NCBI RefSeq assembly: GCF_030272615.1
Contig: NC_081409.1
Span: 470,264,573 to 470,328,572 of the forward strand
From: Cryptomeria japonica
Lineage: Eukaryota > Streptophyta > Pinopsida > Cupressales > Cupressaceae
DNA: 64,000 nt
Direction of reading: 5' to 3'
The notes under the pieces were generated by a model. The model was not told where the DNA came from. It was given only the letters and a program-made list of their open reading frames with translations, and did no database searches. Within the stretch, counting starts at the first letter, position 1. Each line of letters starts with the position of its first letter. Both the position numbers and the translations under genes were made by a program. This document shows, piece by piece, positions 1-10,968 of this stretch.

Positions 1-1456
1 TGCCAGCTAGTCTTCTATGATCTATTCTTTGATAGCTTTCATGTCCATGTACTCAATGTAAAACTTGCTAAGGATCATGACCAATTTTTCCAATCTTCCT
101 ATTAATGCATCTTGTTCAAGAGATATTTGAGGAGATCTATTCTTGCAATAAGTTTCACCTTATAACTTAGCATATGGTGTCAAAACTTTTGGGATGCAAA
201 AATCATGCCAAGACATGGTTTTTCTATTGGAGTGTAGTCCAGCTTATAGCCTACCAATATTCTACTGATGTAGTATATAGCCTATTCTCTCCCTTGGTCA
301 TCATGTTGTGCCAAAAGTGCTCTAGGAGATGAATTAGTTGTATAAATGTACAGTAGTAAGGGCTTTCCCTATGTTGGTGGTACTAGTACTAGTGGTGATA
401 GAAAGTAATCTTTCAATGCTCGGAAGGCCTCCTGGCATTGTTTAGTCCATTTAAATGTCACCCCTTTTCTCAAAAGATGTTGGAAATGTTGGCACTTGTC
501 TACTAGTTGTGATATGAATCTCCTAATTAATTATAGTTTACCTTGTAGACTTCTTAGTTGTTTTAGATTAGAAGGTGGTGGCATCTCAAGAATATCCTTG
601 ACCTTTGTCGAGTCTACTTCAATACCCCCTTTTGACACTATGAAACCAAGCAGTTTGCTTGTTGTTAAACCAAAAACATAATTTTTGAGATTAAATCAAA
701 CTTTATACTATTCAAGCCTATTAAATATTCGAGCAAGAACTACAAGGTGACTCTCTCTAGTATTAGACTTAGCCAGCAAATCATTGACATAGTCTTCCAT
801 GATATCATGTATCATGTCATGAAATAATGTGGTCATGGCTCTTTGATAATTAGCCCAAGACTTCTTTTTTGAGTTTGAATGGAATCATTTTCCAACAATA
901 AGTCCCACAATTATAGGTTAAGGCAGTTTTGTGTTGATCCTCTAGTGTTGTCCTTATCTAGTTATACCTTGAAAAGCCATCCATTAAAGATAGCATCTCA
1001 TGTGTGGTTGTGAGGTCTACTATCATGTCAATGTTTGGAAGAGGAAAGTCATCTTTGGGATAGGATTTATTTAGATCTCTGAAATTTGTGTAGATGTGGA
1101 TGCCCCCATTGGGTTCAGTCACTGGTAGAAGGTTTGAAATTCATCCACCATAGTCTATGGATCTAATGAAACCCAAATCAACTTTTGTAGTTCTAGCTTG
1201 ACTACCAAGGCTAATTGAGGATGCATCTTTCATAGTTTTTCTTGTAAGGCTTAGCTCCTAGAAGTTGTGGCAAGTGATGTAAAACCAATTCTAGGTCTAT
1301 GTGAAGCATGTTCGTGTATGACCAAGAAAAGTTTATTTGCCTCTCTTTGAAAAACTTGATAAAATTTTCCTTTTCTTCCAAATGTGGTGATTCTACAAGA
1401 TGGATTTTTATCAAGTTCACATTATCTCTAATATTCACTTCTTCCAATTTTTCCAC
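1..1456 (-). pseudogene. pol: Reverse transcriptase-RNase H remnant of element H
   Basis: Fragments in several frames, all minus strand. At 1211-1456 is the RT amino-terminal segment (NFSWSYTNMLHIDLELVLHH, then LGAKP). Between about 900 and 1210 are RPIAYP-like, NFRDLNKSYPKDDFPLPNID-like and LMDGFSRYN-like motifs of Tat-lineage RTs. Around 300-500 follows the RT/RNase H junction (ISQLVDKCQ..., TFKW..QCQEAF, LLLYIYTT). The YxDD region near 790 is broken by stops and frameshifts. The RNase H strand that normally carries the first catalytic Asp reads YIYTT, so that residue is absent. It would have copied element RNA into DNA in virus-like particles; it cannot do so now. Confidence 0.7.
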
Positions 1457-2594
1457 CAGTAATGAGGATCTCTCTCAATCAATAGGTAAGCTTTCAATCC
1501 TTCCATCCGTTGGTACCTCAGATGCTTATTTTTCTTTCACTTTTTCATGTTTAGATAATGCTCTTTAGTTTTTACGTTGGGCCCCTTTGTTTTTATTTTG
1601 TTTTCATCTTTCTCTTGATCTTCTTAACTAGAAGACGAGCTAGATTCTCAAAAATAGGATACTCTATCAAGATCTATTGCAAAACCAACCTTATAGTCCC
1701 CATATGGGAATCCTTCATAAACACCAAGGAATTCAGCTATGGCTTCATCATTTTCCAACCAGTCTAAATATGGTGTATCTTTTTGGGCCTAGTTGATGAG
1801 GTGGGGGTACTCTAGGCAAAGGTCATAATCATTATTGGAATAAGAGGCAACTATTAGAGTGCAAGCACAAGTGTCAAAGTAGTGTCTCCTAGAATTTGGG
1901 TCAAGATCTTTGTCTTTATAAATAATACCATCATCAATAGGGGTTGGTGATCATAAGACCTATCTACAACATCAATGTTGCTACTGTGAAGGGAATCTTA
2001 TTCATAGTTGTGGGATTCAGTCTCAGTCTTGATATAGCTCACCACATCAGATCCTTTTTCAAAGGGTTTACTAACTTCTTCAATAGAGGGAAAAGGGGCC
2101 TCAACAATGTTCAATACCAGTGGTATACTGGTTTGACTCAATGGAACCTTGTTTTATTTGAGGAATTGTACCAATTTATTCAATAATGGGCACTGAGGTA
2201 TTGATGGTGATATTCTAGTTTCTAGAACTCAATTATTCTTCAGGGAATACACTCACTCCTTTTGATGGAAGCAAGTGGGAAGGGTTCATGTACACTACCA
2301 ATGATAAAATAATTCAATCTATCTATTATTTCTTAGGAGTTAAACTAACTTGTCTAGAAGAAGGCAATATGGTTGGAGGCATGTTCAGTGTCACTGGTAC
2401 ATTATCTCAACTTATGGAGCCTTGTTTTCTTTTCATGTATCTCAATCCTTGATTTCTTGGTTTTTTTGCTGGAAGCATGGGTTCTATGAATCCTTAATAT
2501 TGTGCCCCCAAGATAGTAGTGTCATCATAACCATGTCTTTGCAACATTGTGAATCCTTTTTTATATTGATTTAAGGGGATTTGGACTGATGGGA
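1457..2594. other. Protease-RT linker region of element H, no gene recognised
   Basis: About 1.1 kb between H's RT start and element A. In related element D the same position is a roughly 1.25-kb low-complexity linker between protease and RT, which is the most likely identity here. Only short open frames are present and none carries a recognisable domain. Confidence 0.4.
2590..2594. repeat. Left target-site duplication of element A (TGGGA)
   Basis: TGGGA directly outside the left LTR. It matches TGAGA directly outside the right LTR at 4 of 5 positions, as expected for an old 5-bp duplication with one later substitution. Confidence 0.55.
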
Positions 2595-3372
2595 TGGTGT
2601 AGTTACTGATTAGGAGGGACCTGAAAGAGATCAATCTAGACAAGGTAGCAAGAGTAAACACAACAAAAACAAGAGGATATGATTGAGACAATGTAGAACT
2701 AATTGAATTAGATCATGAAAACTAATTACAGATAACCAGTAACATCTCGGTTACAAGATTCGGCTCACTGGCCTGCTACAAACATGCTTCATTATAGAAC
2801 ATGTCACTCTCGAACCTCTAAATCTTAAGATCTATCTCCTATGTTCTATCTAACTCATTTCTAATGCTCAATTACAATGATTTATATGATCCAAGGGGAT
2901 CCGCTCAGCCAAAAGGGATCAAATGTTGAAGAACAAGATCATAAGTGTAAAACGAACATGTTGGCCTCCACCAAAGAGATTCCTTTGAAAAATCCAAAGG
3001 ATGAAGTGCATATCAAAGGGAAGGTCACCCGCATGCCAAGGAACATAAAAATCAATGAAATGGAGCTCCACAAGCTATGGAAGGGATCCAATAGATTCAC
3101 CAATGCAAATAGGTCCAAGTGGTTTCGGTGCCAGAAAACTGTCTCGAAATTCAAAATTGATAACTTGTTGGAAAATGATCCAAACGCTCAGCAATTTAGG
3201 AATAAGGAAGATGATCATGTCCTCAAGCAAAATCTAGCTCCACAAGATCCGGTGAGCCAATGCAAGAAAATATAGAAACAAATGGTGAAATTGTAAAATA
3301 GAAAACAAACAAAAAAGAAATATTTTTTTGGTTGATGCAAGATTGCTAAGAATCGAGGATGCTCTTGCATCA
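2595..3372 (-). repeat. 3' LTR of element A
   Basis: 778 bp, a direct copy of 8035-8812, starting TGGTG and ending ATCA on the plus strand, so TG...CA termini are present on both strands. Differences from the other copy are mostly C/T and G/A transitions. A 132-codon open frame (2877-3275, plus strand) in this copy is broken by stops in the other, so I do not treat it as a gene. Confidence 0.93.
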
Positions 3373-3436
3373 GACATCTAGGGTTGTTGAAAAAGTGAGA
3401 CTCTCACTTTGATGGGGTCAAAGTAAAACCAAGGTT

Positions 3437-3559
3437 GTCCACCTCTGCTTGAGAAATCCAAGATGAGTCTTCAACTGCTCTGTCCTTCTATTTCACAAGA
3501 TACTCCATGTACTGACTGCTCTGGGTTCTATGCCCAATCCTTGTGTCCAAAATGTCTTC
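3437..3559 (-). pseudogene. Chromodomain of element A integrase, broken by a stop at a conserved Trp position
   Basis: Translating leftwards gives a chromodomain signature: EDILDTR, then QYMEYLVK, then a stop, then KDRAVEDSSWISQAEV. Chromodomains of plant chromoviruses have YLVKWKG at this point, so the TAG at 3488-3490 replaces the aromatic-cage Trp codon (TGG to TAG). The segment is also out of frame with the integrase end at 3568, so at least one frameshift lies between them. In active elements this domain steers integration into heterochromatin by binding modified histone H3. Too decayed for standard open-frame detection, but the motif order is convincing. Confidence 0.75.
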
Positions 3560-3567
3560 AATCTATT

Positions 3568-4900
3568 CTAGTTCCTTCTGGGTACTACAATACTGTCTTT
3601 ACTGAATTCTGATTCATGATACTGATTTAGATCTAAAATGTTAAATATAAGTGAAATACTCAAACTATCTGGTAGCTCCACTTCATATGCATTTCTGGAA
3701 CTGAACTTCCTCAAGATCTTACAAGGTGCAAACTTCTTCATCTGCAACTTGTTGTAGGTTCCAACTAGAAATATTTCTTTTCTTAGATATACCATCACTT
3801 CATTGCCAACTTCAAATTCCTTATGTCTCCTTTTCTCATCTACTTTCTCCTTATACTTGTTGTTCATATCCTCTAAATGTTGTTTAACCTGAATATATAA
3901 GGCTACCATGTGTTCTGCAAACTCTTCTTCTTTTGGACTCATCTTATCTTCATTACTGGTATCTCTCAATTCTGATATACCTCTAGGGTGTGCTCTGGTA
4001 ACAATCTCAAAAGGTGTTCTTTCAGTAGTCCTGTTCATTGAATTATTGTAAGCAAAATTTTCTTGTGCAAGAATCAAATCCCAACTTCCAATTTTCTCTC
4101 CAACTAAGCATCTCAACAAATTTCCCAAGATCTTGTTTACTACTTTTGTCTTTCCTTCAGTCTATGGGTGAAAAGTAGAACTGAATTTCAAATCTATCTT
4201 CATCTTCTTCTGAAGTGTTTTCCAAAAATAGCCATCAAACATAGTATCTCTATCTAAAACTATTCTCTTAGGTAATCCATGCAATCTCACTACCTCCTTG
4301 AAGAATAAGTTAGCTACATGTACTACATCTGATGTCTTCTTACAAGGTATGAAATGAGCCATCTTTGAGAATCTATCCACCACCACAAATATAGAATCAT
4401 TTACTCTTTATTTCTTAGGCAATCCAAGTATGAAATCCATGCTTATATCCTCCCAAGGTATCTCTGGTACTATCAAAGGTTTATACAATCCCGTGTTCTG
4501 ATTACTACCTTTTGCAACTTGACAAATTCTATAGCTCTGTATAAATTTCCTAACATCTTTATGAATATAAGGCAAAAATTAATGCTCACTTACCAATGCT
4601 ACTATTTTATCAACACCAAAGTGTCTGGCTAATCCTCCACTATGCTTCTCCTTTATTAAATTCGCCCTCATAGAACTCTTAGGTATACACAACTAAACTC
4701 CTCTTAATAACATCCCATCCTGAATGAAATAATCCAACCATTTTCTTCTATCTACCATATCTAGTTCTCTACATGCTTTCCAAGGTTCTGCAAAATTTGG
4801 GTCATCAGCATACAAGGTCTTCAACTCCTCAAATCCTAATACTATCACTCTCATCTATGTCAACAAGTTCCTCCTTCTACTCAATGCATCAACAACTTTG
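3568..4900 (-). pseudogene. pol: Integrase of element A (zinc-binding, core and C-terminal parts)
   Basis: The zinc-binding part (about 4500-4700) retains KHSGGLARHF histidines, but YRIC replaces the first Cys of the CxxC pair. The core spans about 4060-4470: first Asp in the DFILGLP context, [14 protein letters not shown], second Asp in LDRDTMF, and the helix that should carry the catalytic Glu reads TEGKTKVVNKILGNLLRC, with Lys where TEVVN is usual. The C-terminal part (3568-4128) has YNNSMNRTTERTPFEIV, VMVYLRKE and the beta-barrel ending in NILDLNQYHE. Stops interrupt the zinc-binding part and the core/C-terminal join. Its role was insertion of element cDNA into the chromosome. The missing Glu alone should abolish that. 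Confidence 0.85.
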
Positions 4901-5027
4901 TTTGACTTCCCACTTCTATGCTTCAACACAAAGGTGTAACTCTACAAAAATTCTACCCATCTCATATGTCTTTGATTCAACTTACTCTCATATGTCTCTG
5001 ACTCAACTTAATCTAACTATTCAAATA

Positions 5028-5306
5028 CTACAAGGCTTGATGATAGGTATACAACACAAATTCCTTAGGCAATAGGTAATGTCTACACTTCTTCAAGGCT
5101 TGAACTATGGCATAAAATTCTTGATCATACACTAAACATCTCTTCCTGGAATCATTCAATTTCTCACTAAAATAAGCTACTGCTCTCCCTTCCTGACTTA
5201 ATACTACTCCAATTTTATTCCCACTTGCATCACAGTCCACTTGAAATACTTTGTTGAAATCTAGTAAAGCTAACATAGGCTGCTTAGTGACCTTCTGCTT
5301 CAACAA
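5028..5306 (-). pseudogene. pol: RNase H domain of element A
   Basis: Contains [18 protein letters not shown] with the first catalytic Asp in place, then [15 protein letters not shown] and [20 protein letters not shown], the canonical Ty3 RNase H order. It is one frame off from the RT at 5308, so a frameshift separates the two near 5306. It would degrade the RNA strand of the RNA/DNA hybrid. Unlike elements B, C, D and H in this window, the native active-site Asp is kept, and A has no second RNase H. Confidence 0.85.
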
Positions 5307-5307
5307 C

Positions 5308-6240
5308 TCAAAAACTTTTATTTTCTCCGATGGTCCACTTGAATTTCTTCCTATCTCCCCTCATTGTCTCAGTCATAGGACTACAAACTAAACTGAATTT
5401 TCTGATAAACTTCCCATAGAAACTAGCCAATCCATGAAATGATTTTACCTCTCCAATGCTTTCTGGTATAGGCCATTCAACAATTGCTTTTAATTTCTCA
5501 GGGTCCATCTTCAATCCATCTTTAGATATCACAAATCCCAAATAGACAAACTCTTCTTTCATAAAAGTGCACTTCTTTAGGTTTATCAACAACTTATCTT
5601 CTCTCAACCTCTACAAAACTTGTCTTAAATGCAAAAAATGCTCCTCTTTTGTCTTACTAAAAATCACAATGTCATCCAAATATACAATAACAAACTTACC
5701 CAAGAATTTTTTCAATACCTCATTCATCAATCTCATGAAAGTACTAGGTGCATTAGTCAACCCAAAAGACATTACCAACCATTCATACAATCCTTCATTT
5801 GTCTTGAATGTTGTCTTCCACTCATCTCCTTCTCTAATTATGATCTGATGATATCCACTCTTCAAATCTATCTTTGTGTAGTATTTGGCCCCACTCAAAC
5901 AATCCATTATGTCATCCATCCTAGGTTAAGGAAACCAGTACTTCAGTGTGTTCTTTTTTATTGCTTTAGAATCAGTACACATCCTCCATTCTACATTCTT
6001 CTTAGGTGCTAACACTGTTGGTATTGCATAAGGAATCCAACTTTCTTTGATCAAACCTTTCTTTAACAATTCATGCACTTGCCTATTCAACTCTTCATTC
6101 TTTGTCAATGTCATCTGGTGTGCAACTTTTTTAGGGAAACTAGCTCTAGAAATTAGGTCCATGCAATGGCTGATACTTCTCATAGGTGGTAATTCATCAG
6201 GCATATTTTCTGAAATGATGTCTTCATACTCTATCAACAA
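5308..6240 (-). pseudogene. pol: Reverse transcriptase of element A
   Basis: In one frame apart from a stop near 5920-5925: SHCMDLI then QVHELLKKGLIKES and TDSKAIKK (fingers), then [13 protein letters not shown] with the first catalytic Asp, [13 protein letters not shown], and the active-site [11 protein letters not shown], then YLGFVISKDGLKMDPEK and SFHGLASFYGKFI (thumb/connection). All three catalytic carboxylates are readable. The stop and the downstream frameshift disable the polyprotein. Domain identity is certain. Confidence 0.92.
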
Positions 6241-6384
6241 TTACTTTATCTCCTCTGGTTGTTCTTTCTCATGCTCCGGATTCCTAGTCTTCTTAGGAAC
6301 TAAGGCAAAGCACACATTCTCATGGCTCATCCCATCAAAGAATTTCCTTCCATCCACCAAATAGATTCTAGCATTCATACAGAC

Positions 6385-6735
6385 TTAATTCTTCAAAGTT
6401 TCCTCCAAGGGTAACAAGGTTTTCTTCATTCCATTGGCTACAATAGTGTATGTATTCTTTCTCCCATCATGTACTGCCTGTCTATCAAACTGCCAAGGTC
6501 TACCTAATAAAAGGTGGCAAATATCCATAGGCATAATATCACACAAGAATTCATCATGATAGTTCCCAATTTTCAATTTTACCAAACACTTCTCACTTGC
6601 TAACAACTTATGATCATCCTAAATCCATACTATTTGATAAGGCTTAAGGTGTTTCAATCTTTCCAACTGCAATTTATTTACCATCTCTTCTGAAACAAGA
6701 TTATTCAAACTACCACTATCAATAACAACTTTATA
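6385..6735 (-). pseudogene. pol: Aspartic protease of element A
   Basis: Follows gag in the same frame. The active-site motif reads VVIDSGSLNNLVS (Asp at about 6718-6720) and the second hallmark is LLLGRPWQFDR at about 6500. A stop at 6619-6621 lies between the two halves. It would process the gag-pol polyprotein. Short, but motif spacing fits Ty3 proteases. Confidence 0.8.
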
Positions 6736-6889
6736 GAACTTACTAGATACCTTACATCTAGTCTTGAACAAATTCCTCCTCTGCAAGGGCTCTTCATCTT
6801 CTCTGGTATGACATAGGGCTCTCCTCATCATCAACAATTCTCTATCTTCTGGCTTGTTAGCTGATCCAATGGGGATTTTTTCCACCAAT

Positions 6890-7875
6890 GTTGTTCTCCC
6901 AATGTTCTTTATCTTCTTACATTTGAAAGTGTGATGTCCTTCTCCACACTTAAAGTAGATACCTCTAAACACTCTCTTATCTTGTCTTTTGTCATCTTTT
7001 TGAAAACCCTCATTCCAGTAACCATCAGGTTCTCTCCTTTGGTAGAAATTTTTTTCATCCCTCCGGTATGAATTAGATTCATTTCTTACTTCCTTGTCCT
7101 TGTTCTCATCTGTACCGGTTCCTCTTTCTGTAGAATATCCTCTTCCTCCTTGAAATATTCCTCTAGAAAACCTTCCACCTCTACCTCTATGTCTCTGCTC
7201 ATGTCTTTTGTTCAACTTCTCTTCTACTTTCAGGGCATACTGGTAAGCTTCTTCAACACTATGCAATTTGATCAAATGGAGTTCATCCTATATAGACATC
7301 TGCAATCCATTCAAATATATCACAACTTGTTCAACCTCAACATCAACATGTCCAGATTTGATATTCAAATTGTAGAATGCTTTGGTATACTCCTTCACAC
7401 GAGATTATTTTTGCTTCAAGTTCTACAACTTTTAGAACAAATGTACTTGATAATCAACTGGCATAAACTTTGATTTTAACTTAGCAACCATCCTCTCCCA
7501 TTATTTGATCTTCTCTTTAGCTCTCCTCTATCTATCAACCTACAAATATTCCAACCAAAGAGATGCAAGACCTTTCAATTGGGTATAAGCATACTTTACC
7601 TTCCTTTCTTCTGCGATGTTCTATAAATCAAAATACTTCTCCATCTCTAAGATCCAATCCATTAATTTATCCAAGTCCAAATTTCCATCATATTTTGGTG
7701 GGGTAAAATGTGGCTTAGTCTTTTCTCTACTCAAAACCCTCAAGAACCTCTCTTCATCTGGATTGATCACCGGTGGATTTGCTACATGTTCTACTGGTGC
7801 TTCTTCTTCATCTTCACTCACAAATAGGTCGGCCTCTTCTCTAGGTTGTCTCAATGGCTTCCAACCAGGCTGCAA
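6890..7875 (-). pseudogene. gag: Gag (capsid and nucleocapsid) of element A
   Basis: The capsid part begins after an acidic stretch (SEDEEE) with PPKYDGNLDLDKLMDW, then LKGLASLWLEYL, RMVAKLKSKFMP and YTKAFYNLNI, the usual plant Ty3 Gag order. A Gly/Arg-rich region precedes a degenerate zinc knuckle, YFKCGEGHHTFKC at about 6919-6957: the first Cys is Tyr and one residue is missing between the second Cys and the His compared with the CCHC consensus. Several stops lie in the capsid part (about 7280-7620) with no frameshift. It would form the virus-like particle and bind element RNA. The true start is unclear; a start upstream of 7875 is likely. Confidence 0.8.
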
Positions 7876-8020
7876 TTCCTCACAACATTTCCATCATAGT
7901 AGGGTCTGCATTCCCACACTCTCCTCCATTCCTATTTCCTCTGTAGCTGCAGGTTGGATCCACAGTCCACCAACCTACAATACTATTCTTAGGACAATGC
8001 AATCTCCAAAGCAAAATCTC

Positions 8021-8032
8021 ACTCTGATACCA
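8021..8032 (-). promoter_or_regulatory. Primer-binding site of element A, initiator Met tRNA type
   Basis: The minus strand reads TGGTATCAGAGT two bases inside the 5' LTR. This is the standard complement of the 3' end of plant initiator methionyl-tRNA (TGGTATCAGAGC) with a change in the last base. It fixes the orientation of A and its 5' LTR boundary. Confidence 0.9.
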
Positions 8033-8034
8033 CT

Positions 8035-8812
8035 TGGTGCAGTCACCGATTAGGAGGGACCTCAAAGACTTTAATCCGGACTAGGAAGTAAGAGTAAACA
8101 CAATAGAAGCAAGAGGATATGATGGAGAAAATGCAAAATTGACTAAATTATATCATGAAAACTAATTACAGATAATCAATAACATCTGGGTTACAAGATT
8201 TGGCTCACTAGCCTGCTACAAACATGCTTAATTACAAAACATGTCACTCCCGGACCTCTAAATATTAAGATCTATCTCCTATTTTCTATCTGACTCATTT
8301 ATAATGCTTAATTATAATAATTTATATGGTCCAAGGGGATCCAGTTTGCCAAAAGGGATCAAATACCGAAGAACAAGATCAAATGTGTAAAACCAACAGG
8401 TCAACCTCCACCAAAGAGATTCCTTCGAAAAATCCAAAGGATTAAGTGAAGATAAAAGGGAAGGTCTGCCACACACCAAAGAATATGGGAATCAATGAGC
8501 TAGGGCTCTGCAAGATATGGAAGGGATCTGGTAGATTTACCAATGCAAACAAGTCCAAGCAGTTCTGATGCCAGAAAACTATCTCAGAATCCGGAATTGA
8601 TAACTTACTGGAAAATGATCCAAATGCTCTGTGATTTAGGAATAAGGAATATGATCATGTCCTCAAGAAAAATCAAGCTCCATAAGATCTAGTGAGCCAA
8701 TACAAGAAAATATAGAAAAAAATGTGAAAATTGTAAAACAAAAATCAAACTGAAAAGAAATATTTTTTTGGTTGATGCAAGATTGCCAAGAACTGGGGAT
8801 GCTCCTACATCA
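8035..8812 (-). repeat. 5' LTR of element A
   Basis: 778 bp, direct copy of 2595-3372. The inner edge is two bases from the primer-binding site and the outer edge abuts TGAGA, the right target duplication. It would carry promoter and polyadenylation signals for the minus-strand transcript. I did not find a convincing TATA box in it. Confidence 0.93.
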
Positions 8813-8817
8813 TGAGA
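8813..8817. repeat. Right target-site duplication of element A (TGAGA)
   Basis: Partner of TGGGA at 2590-2594, one mismatch. It supports the 8812 boundary. Confidence 0.55.
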
Positions 8818-9830
8818 TATCTTCTTCATCCATGTATAACCTGTTAATATTCTTTTGAATTTGTGCACATGAGACATTTTGGTTAATTTTTTTGCATTCT
8901 CCTTATGATCTTTGCTTCGCTCTCCCATTCGTTCGCGCGTGCCACGTGGTGTCAGGGCGTTGTGTTAAGTAGCTCGCCTTTCTCATCGTGTGGTTGAGAA
9001 AGCCTGGAGCTTCCGTGTGGCATAGTTCTGTTCCTCGACATTCATTCTCCCGACCCCACCATTCTCCATGTGCTCGTAGTGACACTTTGTGTCTCCGTGC
9101 TCCATGTCTTGGTCCCCATTTTCTGTTCAATTTTAGGTCTCCTCCGAGTTGTCGAGTGTCCCTTTGATGATTCGTGAACTAGAATGTTGTTGGAATCACA
9201 ATTTCCTTATTTTGGTTGGTACAGAGGTCACCATGATGCAGTTAGAATAACGACATCGAAAGGTCATTTTCACCATTTTTAATACATTCATCTCTATGGA
9301 CAAGCAAGGTTTTTCCTAATAGGGAGTAGTTGCTGGGATTTTTCTTGTGCTTTCCTACTGTTGGGCTATTTATTGGCCTTCCCTTTGTTGTTTGAGAGGT
9401 TTAGACTTTTGAGAAAAATTATTAGACTTTGGCTCTATGAAGAATCCTTTATGTTAATTATGTTTTGTGGATGATAAAGATATCAGACTGTGCCTATGGC
9501 CTTTATGGTTATTTTGTTTGAAGCTTAATAGATTAACTTATGTGCTATATTAAAATTTAGTAACTTCTATGATATGTGTTGTAAGACTCTATAGATTAAA
9601 CTATGTTAAATGACTTGTTATCTATCAAATGAATGGTGTATCTCATATTATGTTAAATGAGTCTTGTTTAATTATATTTCCAAATTGTATTGGGCATGTA
9701 GATTGTTAAATGGGCCTTAAAACTATAATTACTTGGGTTTTATGTACTACAAATGTCTTTAAAATATTCTAGCACGTTGCCTAATTAGTGTAACTTTTAC
9801 GTTTTTCTTTCTCCCTTTTCTCTAGTCATT
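8813..9830. other. Unassigned single-copy DNA with a GC-rich, G-box-containing block
   Basis: About 1 kb with no match elsewhere in the window and no recognisable protein. Positions 8920-9130 are visibly richer in G+C and CpG than the surroundings and contain the palindromic G-box CCACGTGG at 8942-8949. A pyrimidine tract ending CTCTAG near 9825 looks like a splice acceptor just before the first C gag-like peptides. It could be the leader of element C, a host promoter fragment, or the far side of element H's target. I cannot choose between these. Confidence 0.35.
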
Positions 9831-9840
9831 GTATGAAGAG

Positions 9841-10720
9841 TCGGCTTGTCAAACCCAAAGGTTATTCAGTGAACTTCATGCAAAGGTCTCCTATCACTAA
9901 ATATCCCATAAGGTTGTTAGCGTTTAATGCAAAATTAGATGTCAAAATCCGAGCAGAGAACAATCTAATTGATGTTGGAAAGCTTGCACCATGATCACTC
10001 ATGTCGGTCTACCCTAAAATATCAAATCAATTTCTTGAGCCTATCATGCCTAGCACATCTGCACCCCAATCCATGTACATGTACCCCGGATCCCAACAAG
10101 CCAGTACATCCTCCTCTTGAGCTCTAGCTATGGAAGTCAATGATATGAAACATTTGTTGAGATCTTTTTCCAATGAGATAATTAACTTGAAAAGATCCCA
10201 AATCCCCTCTGGTAGACCTCCCTTCCAACAAAATTTCCAAGGGAATAGACCCCCATATTAGCAAAACCAATATGTGAATAACCGAGCTTCCTCAAGTCAA
10301 GAAAATGACCAGATAGTTCTAGTGCCCAATCCGCTACAAACCGTCTATCCTAGTACTAATAAAGAGTTGACTGCAAGACAAAATAATCTAGCAGATGACA
10401 CCAATTCTTGGTGTTTCCCATGTAACAATTCCCATGCCTCAAGAAACTATCTAAGAGGTAATTTGTAACAAAAAATTACAAATCAGTGAAGTCACAGTGC
10501 TACCTCAGATGATTTGGTTTATGCTTCCCTTGGCATGGGCAATGTAGCCCTCATCGCTCAGATGCAAGGCATGTCGATGGAGCAAGAAATAAAGATAGCT
10601 CTAGATCATGCTTTATTCTCTTGGATAGAAGATAAGGATGATGTACTCACAAATGATGTAATTGCATCGAGTTTGGGAGCTCACCTAGTGCAATCAGACT
10701 ATAACCTTTAGTTGAAAAGA
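9841..10720 (+). pseudogene. gag: Gag remnant of element C
   Basis: Discontinuous frames. A Pro/Ser/Gln-rich segment (about 10030-10340) leads to a degenerate zinc knuckle at about 10410-10460: WCFPCNNSHASRNY, a C-x2-C-x3-H-x4 pattern whose last Cys is Tyr. The next open segment (10514-10711) reads DLVYASLGMGNVALIAQMQG and is not identified. No clear capsid core was found, so the start of gag is uncertain. Identification rests on position upstream of protease and on the knuckle. Confidence 0.5.
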
Positions 10721-10968
10721 TGGTCACGAGGTAGAATGTAGGTGCACAAGAGAAGTTTAGCTCAGAAAAGGCTCTTGAACAACCTATGGTTGCTACCACA
10801 TATTAGAGGAAGGATTTTATCCCCTATAAGCTGAGAGAAGCAAAAGCATTCATGTTGTTAGTATTAGACATGGTGGAGCAACTAAAGAAAGCCCTAGCTA
10901 ATGTCTCTTTATGGGATATCCTTAGCATCCCATAGTAGAATAATCGATTAAAAAAAGCTCTAGTAGAG

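Larger units (their letters stand above)
1..2594 (-). mobile_element. Element H: Tat/Ogre-type Ty3 retrotransposon remnant, truncated by the window edge and by element A
   Basis: Reading leftwards, this stretch holds the linker upstream of RT, the RT and the start of RNase H of a Ty3 (gypsy) element. The peptides match element D (for example the WSY..M..DLEL..HHL block before RT, and the QLVDKCQ.F..LL block after it), so H belongs to the same lineage. Element A interrupts it at 2594/2595 with a short target duplication. No continuation with recognisable protease or gag was found right of A (8813 onward), so the upstream part is lost or too decayed. Lineage assignment is by similarity to D within this window only. 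Confidence 0.7.
2595..8812 (-). mobile_element. Element A: complete chromovirus-type Ty3 LTR retrotransposon, decayed
   Basis: 6218 bp bounded by two 778-bp LTRs in direct orientation, flanked by an imperfect 5-bp target duplication. Reading leftwards: 5' LTR, primer-binding site complementary to initiator Met tRNA, gag with a degenerate zinc knuckle, protease, RT, RNase H, integrase, chromodomain, 3' LTR. The domain order and terminal chromodomain define the chromovirus branch of Ty3 elements. The integrase tail (HLRKE-like VYLRKE, then VGTYNKLQMKKF) suggests the Galadriel-like group, which I hold loosely. Stops, one or more frameshifts and a lost catalytic residue make it dead. The LTRs differ by roughly 13-15% by eye, so the insertion is old. 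Confidence 0.93.

Noticed and set aside
2877-3275. 132-codon plus-strand open frame inside the 3' LTR of element A
   Set aside because: The matching stretch in the other LTR (about 8317-8715) has several stops, there is no recognisable domain, and it is antisense to the element.
5567-6364. Plus-strand frames opposite the RT of element A
   Set aside because: Shadows of the minus-strand pol; composition is Phe/Ser/Ile-rich as expected for antisense translation.
8903-9130. 75-codon minus-strand frame rich in Arg/His/Trp in the GC-rich block
   Set aside because: Open only because of high GC; no homology or codon pattern recognised and no neighbouring exon.
9831-10030. Attempt to find a 5' LTR for element C by matching its upstream DNA to 31466-34500
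   Set aside because: No shared sequence of useful length was found; C's ends remain undefined.
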